Positions 9,291-16,999 of a DNA stretch of 33,642 nucleotides are shown here, piece by piece. Made by a program: the position numbers and the translations under genes. The number at the start of each line of letters is the position of its first letter. Positions within the stretch are counted from its first letter, which is position 1. The stretch spans positions 1 through 33,642 of the forward strand of contig VSNK01000025.1 of NCBI GenBank assembly GCA_009774255.1. Reading direction: 5' to 3'. This stretch comes from Faecalicatena sp. (lineage in GTDB: Bacteria; Bacillota; Clostridia; Lachnospirales; Lachnospiraceae). Below the pieces are notes generated by a model. The model was not told where the DNA came from. It was given only the letters and a program-made list of their open reading frames with translations, and made no database searches.

Positions 9291-9363
9291 TATTCTTTGC
9301 AGTGCCTGTAAGCGTAATTTCAGCTACGATATTTAACGTGGTCATGTCATTCTTTTTATAATT

Positions 9364-10398
9364 TTGATCGCTTCCTCTAAAGTGGATATAACAAAGCTCT
9401 TATATCTCAAAACCCCCGTGTTATCCTCGGTTTTGCTCGGCCCTGTGATCAGTATTCTTCCATCCCCGGCGTCTGTCCGGAATATTATGAAAGAATACGC
9501 GATTTCATTGGAGTACAAAGAATGGCTCACGGAGCTCTATCAGTTTACGCCGATATTCTCCTTTCATCAGTTCTGCCATTTTCTCGCATTATTCTATCAG
9601 GAATTATGGAATGATGTGATTGACATTGATGCTTATCTGAACGTATACGCTGACACGGGAAACTCTTCTATGGCTTCTCTGCACTCGGTGAAAAGTTACG
9701 ATGCCAAAGAGATGGAGCAGTTCCACAATACATACCACTATGAACAGTTATATATGGACCATATCCGCAGCGGAAATGTGGAGGGGCTGAAAAACTTTTT
9801 CTCCAACGCCTTCTCCATACAGGCCGGGCAGCTTGCGGACAATACCCTGCGGCAGGCAAAAAATATCCTGATCGTGTCGGTCACCCTCGCGACCCGCTGC
9901 GCGATCGAGGGCGGCCTTGACATTGAATCCGCCTATCAGCTCAGCGACGTCTATATTCAGGAAAGCGAAAAGCTCCAAAACGCAGAAGCCCTTTATCAAT
10001 TGCAGTACAACATGCTGCTGGATTTTACCCGCCGCGTGGCCCAGGCGCAGATTCCCCATGACGCCACTTCGGATATTTATAAGTGCATCCAGTACATCAA
10101 GCAGCATACCAACCAGGCAATCTCTACCTCAGATATGGCAGCTTATATCGGAAAAAGCCGCTCCCATCTCTCGCGCTGCTTCAAAAAAGAACTGGGTTTC
10201 GGGATGAACGAGTTTATCATGCGCTGCAAGCTGGAAGAAGCAAGATCGCTGCTGACCTACACGGACAAATCCCTCAGTGAGATCAGCAGTTATCTCTGCT
10301 TTTCCAGCCAGTCCTATTTTCAGAATGTATTTAAAAAGAAATTTGGAGTCACGCCGAACGAATACCGGAGACGGCCGTACAGGCAGCGCATCGAATGA
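9364..10398 (+). pseudogene. AraC-family regulator, 5'-truncated (paralog 2)
   Basis: Homology to the intact paralogs begins only at VLLGPVISILP (about 9430) and runs to the end, including a complete AraC helix-turn-helix domain (ISTSDMAAYIGKSRSHLSRCF, SYLCFSSQSYFQNVFK). About 85 N-terminal residues and the original start are missing. The open frame begins at a TTG without a ribosome binding site, after sequence unrelated to the paralogs. A shortened protein retaining the DNA-binding domain is possible but unsupported. No promoter like those of the other two AraC genes precedes it. It lies behind the AraC and MATE remnants, so several deletions shaped this spot. Confidence 0.7.
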
Positions 10399-10431
10399 AA
10401 TCTGAATTTACATCCACCACTAAAAAAATGC

Positions 10432-10460
10432 TTGCGGCACTCTGGATATTGTGGTACTAT
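10432..10460 (+). promoter_or_regulatory. Promoter of the candidate antisense RNA
   Basis: TTGCGG (10432-10437), a 17-bp spacer and TACTAT (10455-10460) with a TG extended -10. It points into the 3' end of the small toxin-like gene. No protein-coding frame with a ribosome binding site follows. Confidence 0.6.
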
Positions 10461-10466
10461 ATTGAA

Positions 10467-10590
10467 CATAAAGAAGGACATCTGCGCTGACAGATGCCCA
10501 ACAGGAGCTACCGATAGACGGTTAGCCCGATTAGTCAGTTACAGTTATAGCCGCATCCTTTGGTCGGGAGGGCGGCTATTTCTGTGTCTT
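10467..10590 (+). ncRNA. Candidate antisense RNA antitoxin
   Basis: Predicted ~120-nt transcript from the promoter at 10432-10460. It ends at a hairpin ATAGCCGC (10547-10554)/GCGGCTAT (10572-10579) followed by a U-rich stretch. It is fully antisense to the 3' untranslated part and last codons of the toxin-like gene, the arrangement known from txpA/RatA-type type I systems. Ends are inferred from promoter and terminator signals only. Confidence 0.6.
10476..10499 (-). terminator. Terminator of the toxin-like mRNA
   Basis: A 9-bp stem (10476-10484 with 10491-10499, one G-U pair) and 6-nt loop, followed on the minus strand by a T-rich stretch. It sits about 75 nt past the toxin stop, inside the region covered by the antisense RNA, so sense and antisense RNAs would overlap by ~120 nt. 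Confidence 0.6.
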
Positions 10591-10680
10591 ATCATTATCT
10601 TTGCTGCCGATGGCGTATCCGAGACCGAAACAGGTCAGGCATAAGCCAAGCACTGAAATCAATCCTTCTATCGTCAACAT
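10576..10680 (-). CDS. Small hydrophobic holin-like type I toxin candidate
   Basis: 34 codons from ATG 10680: MLTIEGLISVLGLCLTCFGL, then GYAIGSKDNDKTQK. A single membrane segment (about residues 5-24) is followed by a short charged tail, the form of the putative holin-like toxins of Bacillota. GGAGGG lies about 10 nt before the ATG. Its own promoter is at 10791-10819. The leader carries CGGTTAGCCC (minus strand, 10763-10754) and the trailer carries the exact complement (10528-10519), so the mRNA ends can pair around the gene as in fst- or hok-type messages. Antitoxin would be the opposing RNA. It is unlinked in function to the glycosidase genes around it. Toxicity is inferred from architecture, not from a recognised ortholog. 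Confidence 0.65.
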   Translation of the reverse strand: MLTIEGLISVLGLCLTCFGLGYAIGSKDNDKTQK

Positions 10681-10790
10681 TCGCTTCAGCCCTCCTTTCC
10701 CAGATTCCGTTTCCGGTTTCTATGTAATCGAAGGGTCACAGTCCCCCCGAAGAGGGCTAACCGCCTACCATCTTTGGCAGTCCCAAATAA

Positions 10791-10819
10791 ATACTACCAT
10801 AATTAAACAGGAAGTTCAA
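10791..10819 (-). promoter_or_regulatory. Promoter of the toxin-like gene
   Basis: Minus strand TTGAAC (10814-10819), 17-bp spacer, TAGTAT (10791-10796), close to the sigma-A consensus. The predicted start near 10784 gives a ~100-nt structured leader before the ATG. Confidence 0.7.
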
Positions 10820-10831
10820 TTTATTTTTTCA

Positions 10832-10874
10832 CTGTACGATATTCGTACAGGACAGCACAGTAAATGCGCTGTCC
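10832..10874 (-). terminator. Paired hairpins behind the last GH43 gene
   Basis: A 10-bp stem GGACAGCACA (10850-10859)/TGCGCTGTCC (10865-10874, one wobble) begins about 12 bp past the GH43 stop. It is followed by the palindrome CTGTACGA-TAT-TCGTACAG (10832-10850). They probably end the symporter-GH43 transcript, although no U-run follows directly. Confidence 0.45.
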
Positions 10875-10886
10875 CGTGCTGGGCAG

Positions 10887-11951
10887 TTACTCATAATCTT
10901 CTATTTTCCATTCGTCCTTCCACTCGATCACAGGATATTCTCCCTTGAGGTTCAGCGGCAGCCATACATATTCTGCGACCGATGTATTTGCATTCCCAAG
11001 AAACGGCGCATCCATGGCTGTTTTATAATCCTCCTCCGAAGGATGGATCTCCGGATTGCTCTGAGAACTGATCACTCTCTCCAACTGTTCATAACGTTTC
11101 TTTGTCATGACATACTCCGGCACCCAGCGGTCCGCCATGACAAGATAAAGCCCCGGGCGCGCAGGATCATGGAACACACAGGATATCTGGCTGTTAAAGG
11201 AAGCGCTGCTCTCATCGTCTACATGCGGATCGCCGAGCACTGTATATGGGCCAAGCGGGCTGTCGCTCACTGCGATCTCACTGGGATTGGGTATATAGCC
11301 GATCATGCCGCTGGTCAGCAGATAATGCTTTCCGTTATATACGAAATGTGTGCAGCCTTCCCTCGTATACGGCGGATTCAGTCCCGTAAACATATCCAGA
11401 TATTCTCCCTGAGTTTCCAGAAAATCCTCCGTTAACTCTGTTGAGATCACTCCCGCATGGTCATGTTCAAAATATAGGAAACCATTTCCCTCTTCATCCT
11501 GCCATAGATCAAAGTCTCCCACCGACGTTCCGAACGGCCGGTAGAGATCCTTTTCGATTCTGTATGGTCCGAGCAGATTTTGTGAGCTTAATATTAGGAA
11601 ATATCCCTCTTCCTCACTCAGCTTCAGCCAGCATATATACCTTCCTGTTTTCTGATTGTACAGGATATGCGGGCGGTCCACGTGTTTGGAAGGGTGCAGG
11701 CTGGATTCCTTATTCTCCGTATCCGGAGGGATCACAATTCCTTCATCCTTCCAGTTCACCAGATCTTTTGAGGAATAAAACCGGATTCCCCAAGTCCAGA
11801 TATCGGTCTTTCCTGTCGTGTGTTCTTTATTCTCACCGTACCAGTAATAAGTTCCATTGTCATAGATCATCCCTGCGCCGTGCGCCTGGATCCGCTTTCC
11901 ATTTTCGTCTTCCATCGTCCGTCCCGGACAGATACTTTTATTCTCAATCAT
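10887..11951 (-). CDS. GH43-like glycosidase (first)
   Basis: 354 residues from ATG 11951, chosen because GGAGGA lies 8 nt upstream; the longer frame to 12044 runs into the repeat array. It starts with GRTMEDENGKRIQAHGAGMI and YDNGTYYWYGENKE, a five-bladed propeller signature seen in GH43 subfamilies of the exo-galactanase/GH43_34 type. Acidic residues are conserved in SVGDFDLWQDEEG and in PPYTREGCTHF, which likely carries the general acid. No signal peptide. It is the last gene of the symporter-GH43 operon. It probably removes arabinose, galactose or xylose branches; specificity cannot be read from the sequence. Confidence 0.82.
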   Translation of the reverse strand: MIENKSICPGRTMEDENGKRIQAHGAGMIYDNGTYYWYGENKEHTTGKTDIWTWGIRFYSSKDLVNWKDEGIVIPPDTENKESSLHPSKHVDRPHILYNQKTGRYICWLKLSEEEGYFLILSSQNLLGPYRIEKDLYRPFGTSVGDFDLWQDEEGNGFLYFEHDHAGVISTELTEDFLETQGEYLDMFTGLNPPYTREGCTHFVYNGKHYLLTSGMIGYIPNPSEIAVSDSPLGPYTVLGDPHVDDESSASFNSQISCVFHDPARPGLYLVMADRWVPEYVMTKKRYEQLERVISSQSNPEIHPSEEDYKTAMDAPFLGNANTSVAEYVWLPLNLKGEYPVIEWKDEWKIEDYE

Positions 11952-11994
11952 GCTTATTTCCTCCATAAATTGACGCTGTTCGTTTTTATAATAT

Positions 11995-12189
11995 GTCACC
12001 AATTTCCGCAAGGAAATTGATGACCTGCTTGCGCTTCGGCGCAATTCCTATTATAATTTGTCACCAATTTCCGCAAGGAAATTGATGACCTGCTTGCGCT
12101 TCGGCGCAATTCCTATTATAATTTGTCACCAATTTCCGCGACAAAATTGATGACCTACTTGCGCTTCAGCGCAATCCCTATTCTAATAT
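11995..12189. repeat. Three tandem 65-bp double-hairpin repeats
   Basis: Units at 11995-12059 and 12060-12124 are identical; the third (12125-12189) is diverged. Each unit holds two hairpins. The first has 13-nt arms around GCAA, from GTCACCAATTTCC to GGAAATTGATGAC with one mismatch. The second is TTGCGC-TTCG-GCGCAA, with a UUCG-type loop. The array fills the gap between the two GH43 genes in the middle of an operon, so it is transcribed. Confidence 0.9.
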
Positions 12190-12199
12190 CTACAGATAT

Positions 12200-13582
12200 C
12201 TACTCTGAAAATAGAGTAACTGCCATCAAATCCATTTCATCCGTTTTCTTAAAACGCAGCATGAGTTCATATTCTCCCGCATCCATGGTAATCGGCGCAC
12301 TGACCGTCTGTACCTTCCCTTTTTCTCCTGATACAGTGATTCTCCCAGCCTCTTCTCCGTTCAGAAATACCAAGACCCTACCGCTTCCGGTACATGTAAG
12401 CTCCATCCCCTTCCATGGTTTGACGCTCTTTACGTAACGGAATATCACCTCATCTCCATCGCATAGATTGGTCAGCTTTTCTTCAAATCCGTATTCCCGG
12501 TCTACATCAATGTAACAGCTTCCTTTCATGCCGCACGCCTGGTATCCCTGAATCCTTTCCCCTGGCGCAAACGGATCCCCGGTTCCCTGTGAGGTCATTT
12601 TTACTTCATTGATTGTCCCGTCTTCGTTGATATGGATTTTTTCAATGCAGAGGCGTCTGTGCATCTGGGTATTCCTGCTGCACCGATGGTAAAAGACGTA
12701 CCATTGGCCATCAATGCATTCGATCGATCCATGATTATTCCAGCTGGCAGGGTCGCATTCTTCGTTGTCAATGATGATGCCCTGATATGTAAAAGGCCCC
12801 AAAGGAGTTTTCCCTGTGGCATATCCAAGCGCAGTCGGCTTTCCACGCTCCACGTCCGCAAAGATATAATAATAAGTCTCCCCTATCCTTCTCACAGACG
12901 ACCCCTCATGGAAAAAATGTGCTTCTTCTGTAACCAGATTGTCCACTACATCCTCCGGCCGGAACGAAACCATATCCGGATTCAGTCTTACACCGTGCGA
13001 ATATACCTGCCCCCAATAGTAATATGCCTGACCGTCGTCATCCACAAAAACAGCCGGATCGATCCCGCCGCATGGGAGCTGCACCGGGTTCGTAAAAGGT
13101 CCTTCCGGACGTTCTGCTGTGGCCACGCCTTCACGGTTATCTGAGAGGCAGAAATACAGATAATACTTTCCATTATGATAGATACAATCTGGGGCAAATA
13201 ACAGATCTGATTCCTGATCCTTTACTTTTTGCTCATGTTCTTCTGCCTTGCCCCCGCTTTTCTCCCAGTCCTCCATCATCTGCGCGATCATCTTTTGAAG
13301 AAACGGGGTTGGGTGATACCAGTCGATCCCCTGATATGCAGGCGAATCCTCCGCATGAAGCCATGGAATATCCTGAACTGTAAAAGAAACGTCATGGATG
13401 GTCCAATGCTCCAGGTCCGGCGTGGATACCGCATAGTATCTCTCACTGCAAAACCCATCCTCTTTACTGTCAAAACTTCCGTATACATACAGCTTTCCAT
13501 CCGGCATCCTGTGTGCCTCGCTGTCCGGTATATGAATATCCAACGGTAATATCGGATTCCGTTGATTTTTATATTCTCTCAT
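12200..13582 (-). CDS. GH43-family glycosidase (second)
   Basis: 460 residues from ATG 13582; the frame extends 28 codons further up but with no family sequence. N-terminal ILPLDIHIPDSEAHRMPDGK matches the start of the GH43 propeller with its base Asp. GGIDPAVFVDDDG holds the second Asp, and HFFHEGSSVRR the general-acid Glu. The last ~130 residues form a beta-sandwich, probably a CBM6-like or GH43-accessory domain. No signal peptide, so it acts in the cytoplasm on imported substrate as a beta-xylosidase or alpha-L-arabinofuranosidase type enzyme. It lies 61 bp after a symporter gene. The ribosome binding site (AAGGGA) is 11-12 nt from the ATG, a little far. Confidence 0.9.
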   Translation of the reverse strand: MREYKNQRNPILPLDIHIPDSEAHRMPDGKLYVYGSFDSKEDGFCSERYYAVSTPDLEHWTIHDVSFTVQDIPWLHAEDSPAYQGIDWYHPTPFLQKMIAQMMEDWEKSGGKAEEHEQKVKDQESDLLFAPDCIYHNGKYYLYFCLSDNREGVATAERPEGPFTNPVQLPCGGIDPAVFVDDDGQAYYYWGQVYSHGVRLNPDMVSFRPEDVVDNLVTEEAHFFHEGSSVRRIGETYYYIFADVERGKPTALGYATGKTPLGPFTYQGIIIDNEECDPASWNNHGSIECIDGQWYVFYHRCSRNTQMHRRLCIEKIHINEDGTINEVKMTSQGTGDPFAPGERIQGYQACGMKGSCYIDVDREYGFEEKLTNLCDGDEVIFRYVKSVKPWKGMELTCTGSGRVLVFLNGEEAGRITVSGEKGKVQTVSAPITMDAGEYELMLRFKKTDEMDLMAVTLFSE

Positions 13583-13643
13583 TCTTTCATTATCCCTTCG
13601 TCTGCTATTCCTTATGAACTGTATGGAAATAAAGAACTGTTCC

Positions 13644-15041
13644 TTACTGGGATTTTCTTGCCGCAATCTCCTCTTTCATTCCTGGCAGTAACTTTTCAAG
13701 ATCAAATTTACTGATAAGGACAAACAAAATGAGGAACAAAACAAACGGTATCACGATGGCAAATCCGTAAATCGCCGTTTTGGTAGCCTCCGTTGCTGCT
13801 GCAAGGTTGGAATCATATCCGGCTGCGGCAAGAAGCCAGCCGATCATAGATGTCCCCAGCCCGCTCCCCAGCTTTCCGCCAAAGCCTGACGCACTGTTTG
13901 AGGTCGCTATCATCCTTACCCCATATTTGTATTCATTGTAATCAATACTCATTGCAGTCATCACACCGGCCAGGCACATCATAGGGATGGTGGCAAAGGT
14001 CGTGATACTTCCGAACAGCGCATAGCAGAAAAAATTCTCCCTGGTAAAAAGAAGCAGGATATTCGCACCGATCCCCAACCCAAAACTCAGCATCAATGTT
14101 TTTACGACACCCAGCTTTCTGATCAGCGGTGTAACCAGCATAAATCCCAACACGGTAGGTATCATTCCGATCGCGCCAAGGATTCCGATCAGATTATCAT
14201 TTCCAAAGATCCATTTACAGTAATACGCTCCGGAACCTGCTGTAATCCCATAAATAATAGAAGCAATCAGGTTCGTTACCAGGACGATCACCCAGTATTT
14301 ATTATGGAAGAGTTTCACGATTGCTTCCCGAAAAGGTACCATCTCTTCTTCCGGCTGCTCTGCCGCTTCTACAGCCGCTCCCGACTCCGCTGCCGTTTCG
14401 CGGCTTGTTACATATGCAGTCAAAGATGCAAAAATGACCAGAATCCCAATCACAAATCCAAACTTGATCCAGGCGCTCTGATTTCCGCCCATTGCATTGG
14501 TAATCGGGATCAGCCCAATTGCAAAAATCGCGCCTGCGATATATCCGGCGGCCGATCTCCATGTTCCCATAATGCCCCGTTCCTCCTGGCTGTTTGTACG
14601 GACCGTCATCAGGGCGCTGTATGGGATTGCCATCGCAGTATAGAATACGGCTGTCAGGAGAATATTGGTGATCATGGCATAGGTAAGCTTCCCTGTATGG
14701 CCTGTCTTAGGCACGGTAAACATCAGAACCATCATGATCCCTCCCGGGATCCCGGCCTTCAAGAGCCATGGGCGGTATTTTTCCTTTCCCGGCTTTGTAT
14801 GATCCACAATATTTCCCATGACCAGTCCCGTAAAGGCATCTACAACCTTGCAGATCAGGAACATCATGGCAACGGCCCCTGCAGCCATTCCAATCTTATC
14901 CGTATAGAAATAAGTAAGCTGCCCTGCCAGTGTTGACATTGCGTTCAGCGCAAACTGTCCCATGGCGTCCCCAAAATAATCCTTCAGGCGCATGACCTTC
15001 TGAACGCCAAATTGATCTTTTCCCAACGGTTTCCTGCCCAT
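13644..15041 (-). CDS. GPH-family sugar:cation symporter (paralog A)
   Basis: 465-residue, 12-segment membrane protein of the glycoside-pentoside-hexuronide:cation family (MFS). It has an N-terminal QLTYFYTDKIGMAAGAVA, the loop NIVDHTKPGKEKYRPW and a hydrophilic central loop with EAAEQPEEEMVPFREA. It imports a glycoside or oligosaccharide with Na+ or H+. AAGGAG sits 6 nt before the ATG. It is strikingly similar to the next gene upstream along the full length, so the pair is a tandem duplication. It is followed by two GH43 genes on the same strand, which ties the cargo to substrates of those enzymes. Confidence 0.93.
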   Translation of the reverse strand: MGRKPLGKDQFGVQKVMRLKDYFGDAMGQFALNAMSTLAGQLTYFYTDKIGMAAGAVAMMFLICKVVDAFTGLVMGNIVDHTKPGKEKYRPWLLKAGIPGGIMMVLMFTVPKTGHTGKLTYAMITNILLTAVFYTAMAIPYSALMTVRTNSQEERGIMGTWRSAAGYIAGAIFAIGLIPITNAMGGNQSAWIKFGFVIGILVIFASLTAYVTSRETAAESGAAVEAAEQPEEEMVPFREAIVKLFHNKYWVIVLVTNLIASIIYGITAGSGAYYCKWIFGNDNLIGILGAIGMIPTVLGFMLVTPLIRKLGVVKTLMLSFGLGIGANILLLFTRENFFCYALFGSITTFATIPMMCLAGVMTAMSIDYNEYKYGVRMIATSNSASGFGGKLGSGLGTSMIGWLLAAAGYDSNLAAATEATKTAIYGFAIVIPFVLFLILFVLISKFDLEKLLPGMKEEIAARKSQ

Positions 15042-15125
15042 GGTATGCTCCTTCCTCTCCCCTATAAAACCACAAACCTCTTACCCATGAAGAGATTTGC
15101 AGTCTGTCATTATAAATTTATTCCT

Positions 15126-15222
15126 GCTGTGCGGTTGGACGCTCCAAGGAGCATCCAACCCACTGATCCATTCGCAAAAACCATGCTGGCGCACTCTTAC
15201 GTCTGCTGCGCAACCGCACAGC
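15126..15222 (+). repeat. Structured intergenic repeat, copy A
   Basis: A ~97-bp element bounded by GCTGTGCGGTTG (15126-15137) and its exact inverse CAACCGCACAGC (15211-15222). Next to the left end is a 13-bp hairpin with a 2-nt loop (15133-15145/15148-15160, one mismatch). The core includes ATTCGCAAAAACC and CGCACTCTTACGTCTGCTG, which recur in inverted orientation in copy B. It ends 6 bp before the stop codon of the upstream symporter gene. Confidence 0.85.
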
Positions 15223-15228
15223 TGGAAT

Positions 15229-16641
15229 TTATTTTGCAGCTGCCTGCGCTTTTCTTTCGGCAATCTCCTCCTTCATCTGAGGAAGTGTTTTTTCGAGATC
15301 AAATTTGCTGACAAGAATAAACATCACAACAAACATAATCAGCGGCAGCACAATGGCAAAGCCATAAATCGCCATCTTCGTAGCCGCCGGCGCAACTACC
15401 AGTGTTGCGTCATAGCCTACGGCACCAAGGATCCATCCAATCAGGGATGTCCCGACTCCGCTTCCAACTTTTCCGCCGAAACTGGATGCACTGTTGGAAG
15501 TTGCAATCATCCGCACGCCGTATTTGTACTCATTATAGTCGATACTCATCGCGGTCATGACTCCAACCAGACACATCATCGGGATGGTGGCAAAGGTATT
15601 GATGCTTCCGAATAACGCATAGCAGAAAAATATATTTTTTGTAAAAAGAAGCAGGACATTGGAAACGGCTCCCATTGCAAAACTCACCAGCAGTGTCTTT
15701 ATAACACCAAGCTTTTTCACCATCGGCCCTACGAGTACAAATCCTAAAACTGTTGGGATCAGGCCGATCGTGCCAAGTACCCCGACTAAATTATCGTTGC
15801 CGAAGATCCACTTGCAATAATATGCTCCTGATGCTGCGGTCAATCCATAAATAATACAGGAAATCAGATTGACGATCAGTACGATCACCCAATATTTGTT
15901 GTGGAAAAGTTTTCCGATCGCCTCTTTGAAAGGAATCGTTTCTTCCTCAGGTTCCTGTGCCTGTTCTACAGCCGCCCCGGATTCTGTCGCGGTCTCACGG
16001 CTTGTAAGGTAACAGATCAGTGCTGCCAGAACGACGATGATCCCCATGATTACGCCAAATTTGATCCATGCGCTCTGGGTTCCTCCCAGTGCATTGGTGA
16101 TCGGGATCAGGCCGATCGCAAAAATCGTTCCTGCCACATACCCGGTCGCTGACCGGAAAGTCCCCATTTTTGCCCTTTCTTCCTGGCTGTTTGTACGGAC
16201 TGTCATCAGTGAAGTATATGGAACCGCCATTGCCGTATAGAAAACTGCCGTGATCAGTATATTTGTAACCATCGCATAGATGAGCTGACCTGTTTTTCCT
16301 ACATCTGGCACCATAAAGATTACCATCATCATGATTCCCGCAGGAACTCCGGCTTTCAAAAGCCACGGGCGGAACTTCTCTTTTCCGGGTTTTGTATGGT
16401 CGATGATATTTCCCATGATCAGATCGGTAAACGCGTCGATCACCTTACATACGATCAGCATGGTTGCGATCGCGCCGGCAGCCATTCCCACTTTATCCGT
16501 ATAAAAATATGTAAGCTGTCCTACCATGGTTGATATCGCATTCAATGAAAACTGTCCCAAAGCATCCCCAAAATAGTCTTTCAGCCGCATCACCTTCTGT
16601 ACGCCGAATTTGTCTTTCCCCAACGGTTTCTTACTCATCAT
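15229..16641 (-). CDS. GPH-family sugar:cation symporter (paralog B)
   Basis: 470 residues, same family and layout as the neighbour at 13644; the opening KPLGKDKFGVQKVMRLKDYF and the DHTKPGKEKFRPWLLKAGVP loop are almost identical. First gene of the operon: operator site 3 lies about 100 bp upstream. Two ATGs are adjacent; GGAGG is 4 nt from the first and 7 nt from the second (16638), so the second may be the true start. The gene is bracketed by inverted copies of one repeat (15126-15222 and 16805-16994). Import role is as for the paralog; the two may differ in substrate range. Confidence 0.93.
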   Translation of the reverse strand: MMSKKPLGKDKFGVQKVMRLKDYFGDALGQFSLNAISTMVGQLTYFYTDKVGMAAGAIATMLIVCKVIDAFTDLIMGNIIDHTKPGKEKFRPWLLKAGVPAGIMMMVIFMVPDVGKTGQLIYAMVTNILITAVFYTAMAVPYTSLMTVRTNSQEERAKMGTFRSATGYVAGTIFAIGLIPITNALGGTQSAWIKFGVIMGIIVVLAALICYLTSRETATESGAAVEQAQEPEEETIPFKEAIGKLFHNKYWVIVLIVNLISCIIYGLTAASGAYYCKWIFGNDNLVGVLGTIGLIPTVLGFVLVGPMVKKLGVIKTLLVSFAMGAVSNVLLLFTKNIFFCYALFGSINTFATIPMMCLVGVMTAMSIDYNEYKYGVRMIATSNSASSFGGKVGSGVGTSLIGWILGAVGYDATLVVAPAATKMAIYGFAIVLPLIMFVVMFILVSKFDLEKTLPQMKEEIAERKAQAAAK

Positions 16642-16663
16642 TTGTCCTCCTTTTCTCTTTCCG

Positions 16664-16710
16664 GGAACTGTACAAAGCAGTCTTATAAAAGTATATTTTG
16701 TACAGTTTCC
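16664..16710 (-). promoter_or_regulatory. Inverted repeat in the symporter mRNA leader
   Basis: AACTGTACAAA and its inverse TTTGTACAGTT form an 11-bp perfect stem with a loop of about 20 nt, between the predicted transcription start (~16736) and the ribosome binding site. It could be a repressor operator or an mRNA-stability hairpin. No regulator was recognised for it. Confidence 0.4.
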
Positions 16711-16742
16711 TGTTTATATTATGTTTCAGATCTGATGAACTA

Positions 16743-16800
16743 AAGATATCATACAAACGGAATCAACTATTGTATATTTGAATAAAATATTGTAAATTTG
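16743..16800 (-). promoter_or_regulatory. Regulon operator/promoter site 3, for the symporter-GH43 operon
   Basis: Gene orientation: half-sites ATTTACAATA (plus-strand core 16788-16794) and ATATACAATA (core 16768-16774), 20 bp apart. A TATCTT -10 (16743-16748) follows after exactly 19 bp. No -35. It is the best-matched pair of half-sites in the window. Confidence 0.8.
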
Positions 16801-16804
16801 TTTT

Positions 16805-16994
16805 AACTGTGCGGTTGCGATTCGATAGGACATTGGCATGCAATTTATTGCAATGCCAATGTCCTATCGAATCAGCAATTCACTTATTCATGAGCAAAAA
16901 GAGGCTGCGCCAGCAGACGTAAGAGTGCGTCAGCACGGTTTTTGCGAATGTATAAGTGGATTGGATGATCCAAGGATCATCCAGCCGCACAGTT
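16805..16994 (-). repeat. Structured intergenic repeat, copy B, with an extra 21-bp hairpin
   Basis: Bounded by AACTGTGCGG (16805-16814) and CCGCACAGTT (16985-16994). On the minus strand it repeats copy A: a 10-bp hairpin (16962-16971/16974-16983), then ATTCGCAAAAACC and CGCACTCTTACGTCTGCTG. It also holds a perfect 21-bp inverted repeat (16819-16839 with 16853-16873), whose 13-nt loop contains a further GCAA/TTGC pairing. Copy A lacks this hairpin. The element ends 5 bp before the stop codon of the rhamnosidase at 17000. Confidence 0.85.
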
Positions 16995-16999
16995 GGAAT

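Noticed and set aside
9342..9530. 62-codon minus-strand frame at the AraC2 5' junction
   Set aside because: Most of it lies opposite genuine AraC-homologous sequence; no ribosome binding site or recognisable domain.
11995..12189. CRISPR array
   Set aside because: The 65-bp units follow each other directly without unique spacers and contain two hairpins each; no cas genes.
15126..16994. Composite transposon around the symporter gene
   Set aside because: The inverted repeats are short and structured, no transposase is present, and no target-site duplication was found at the ends.
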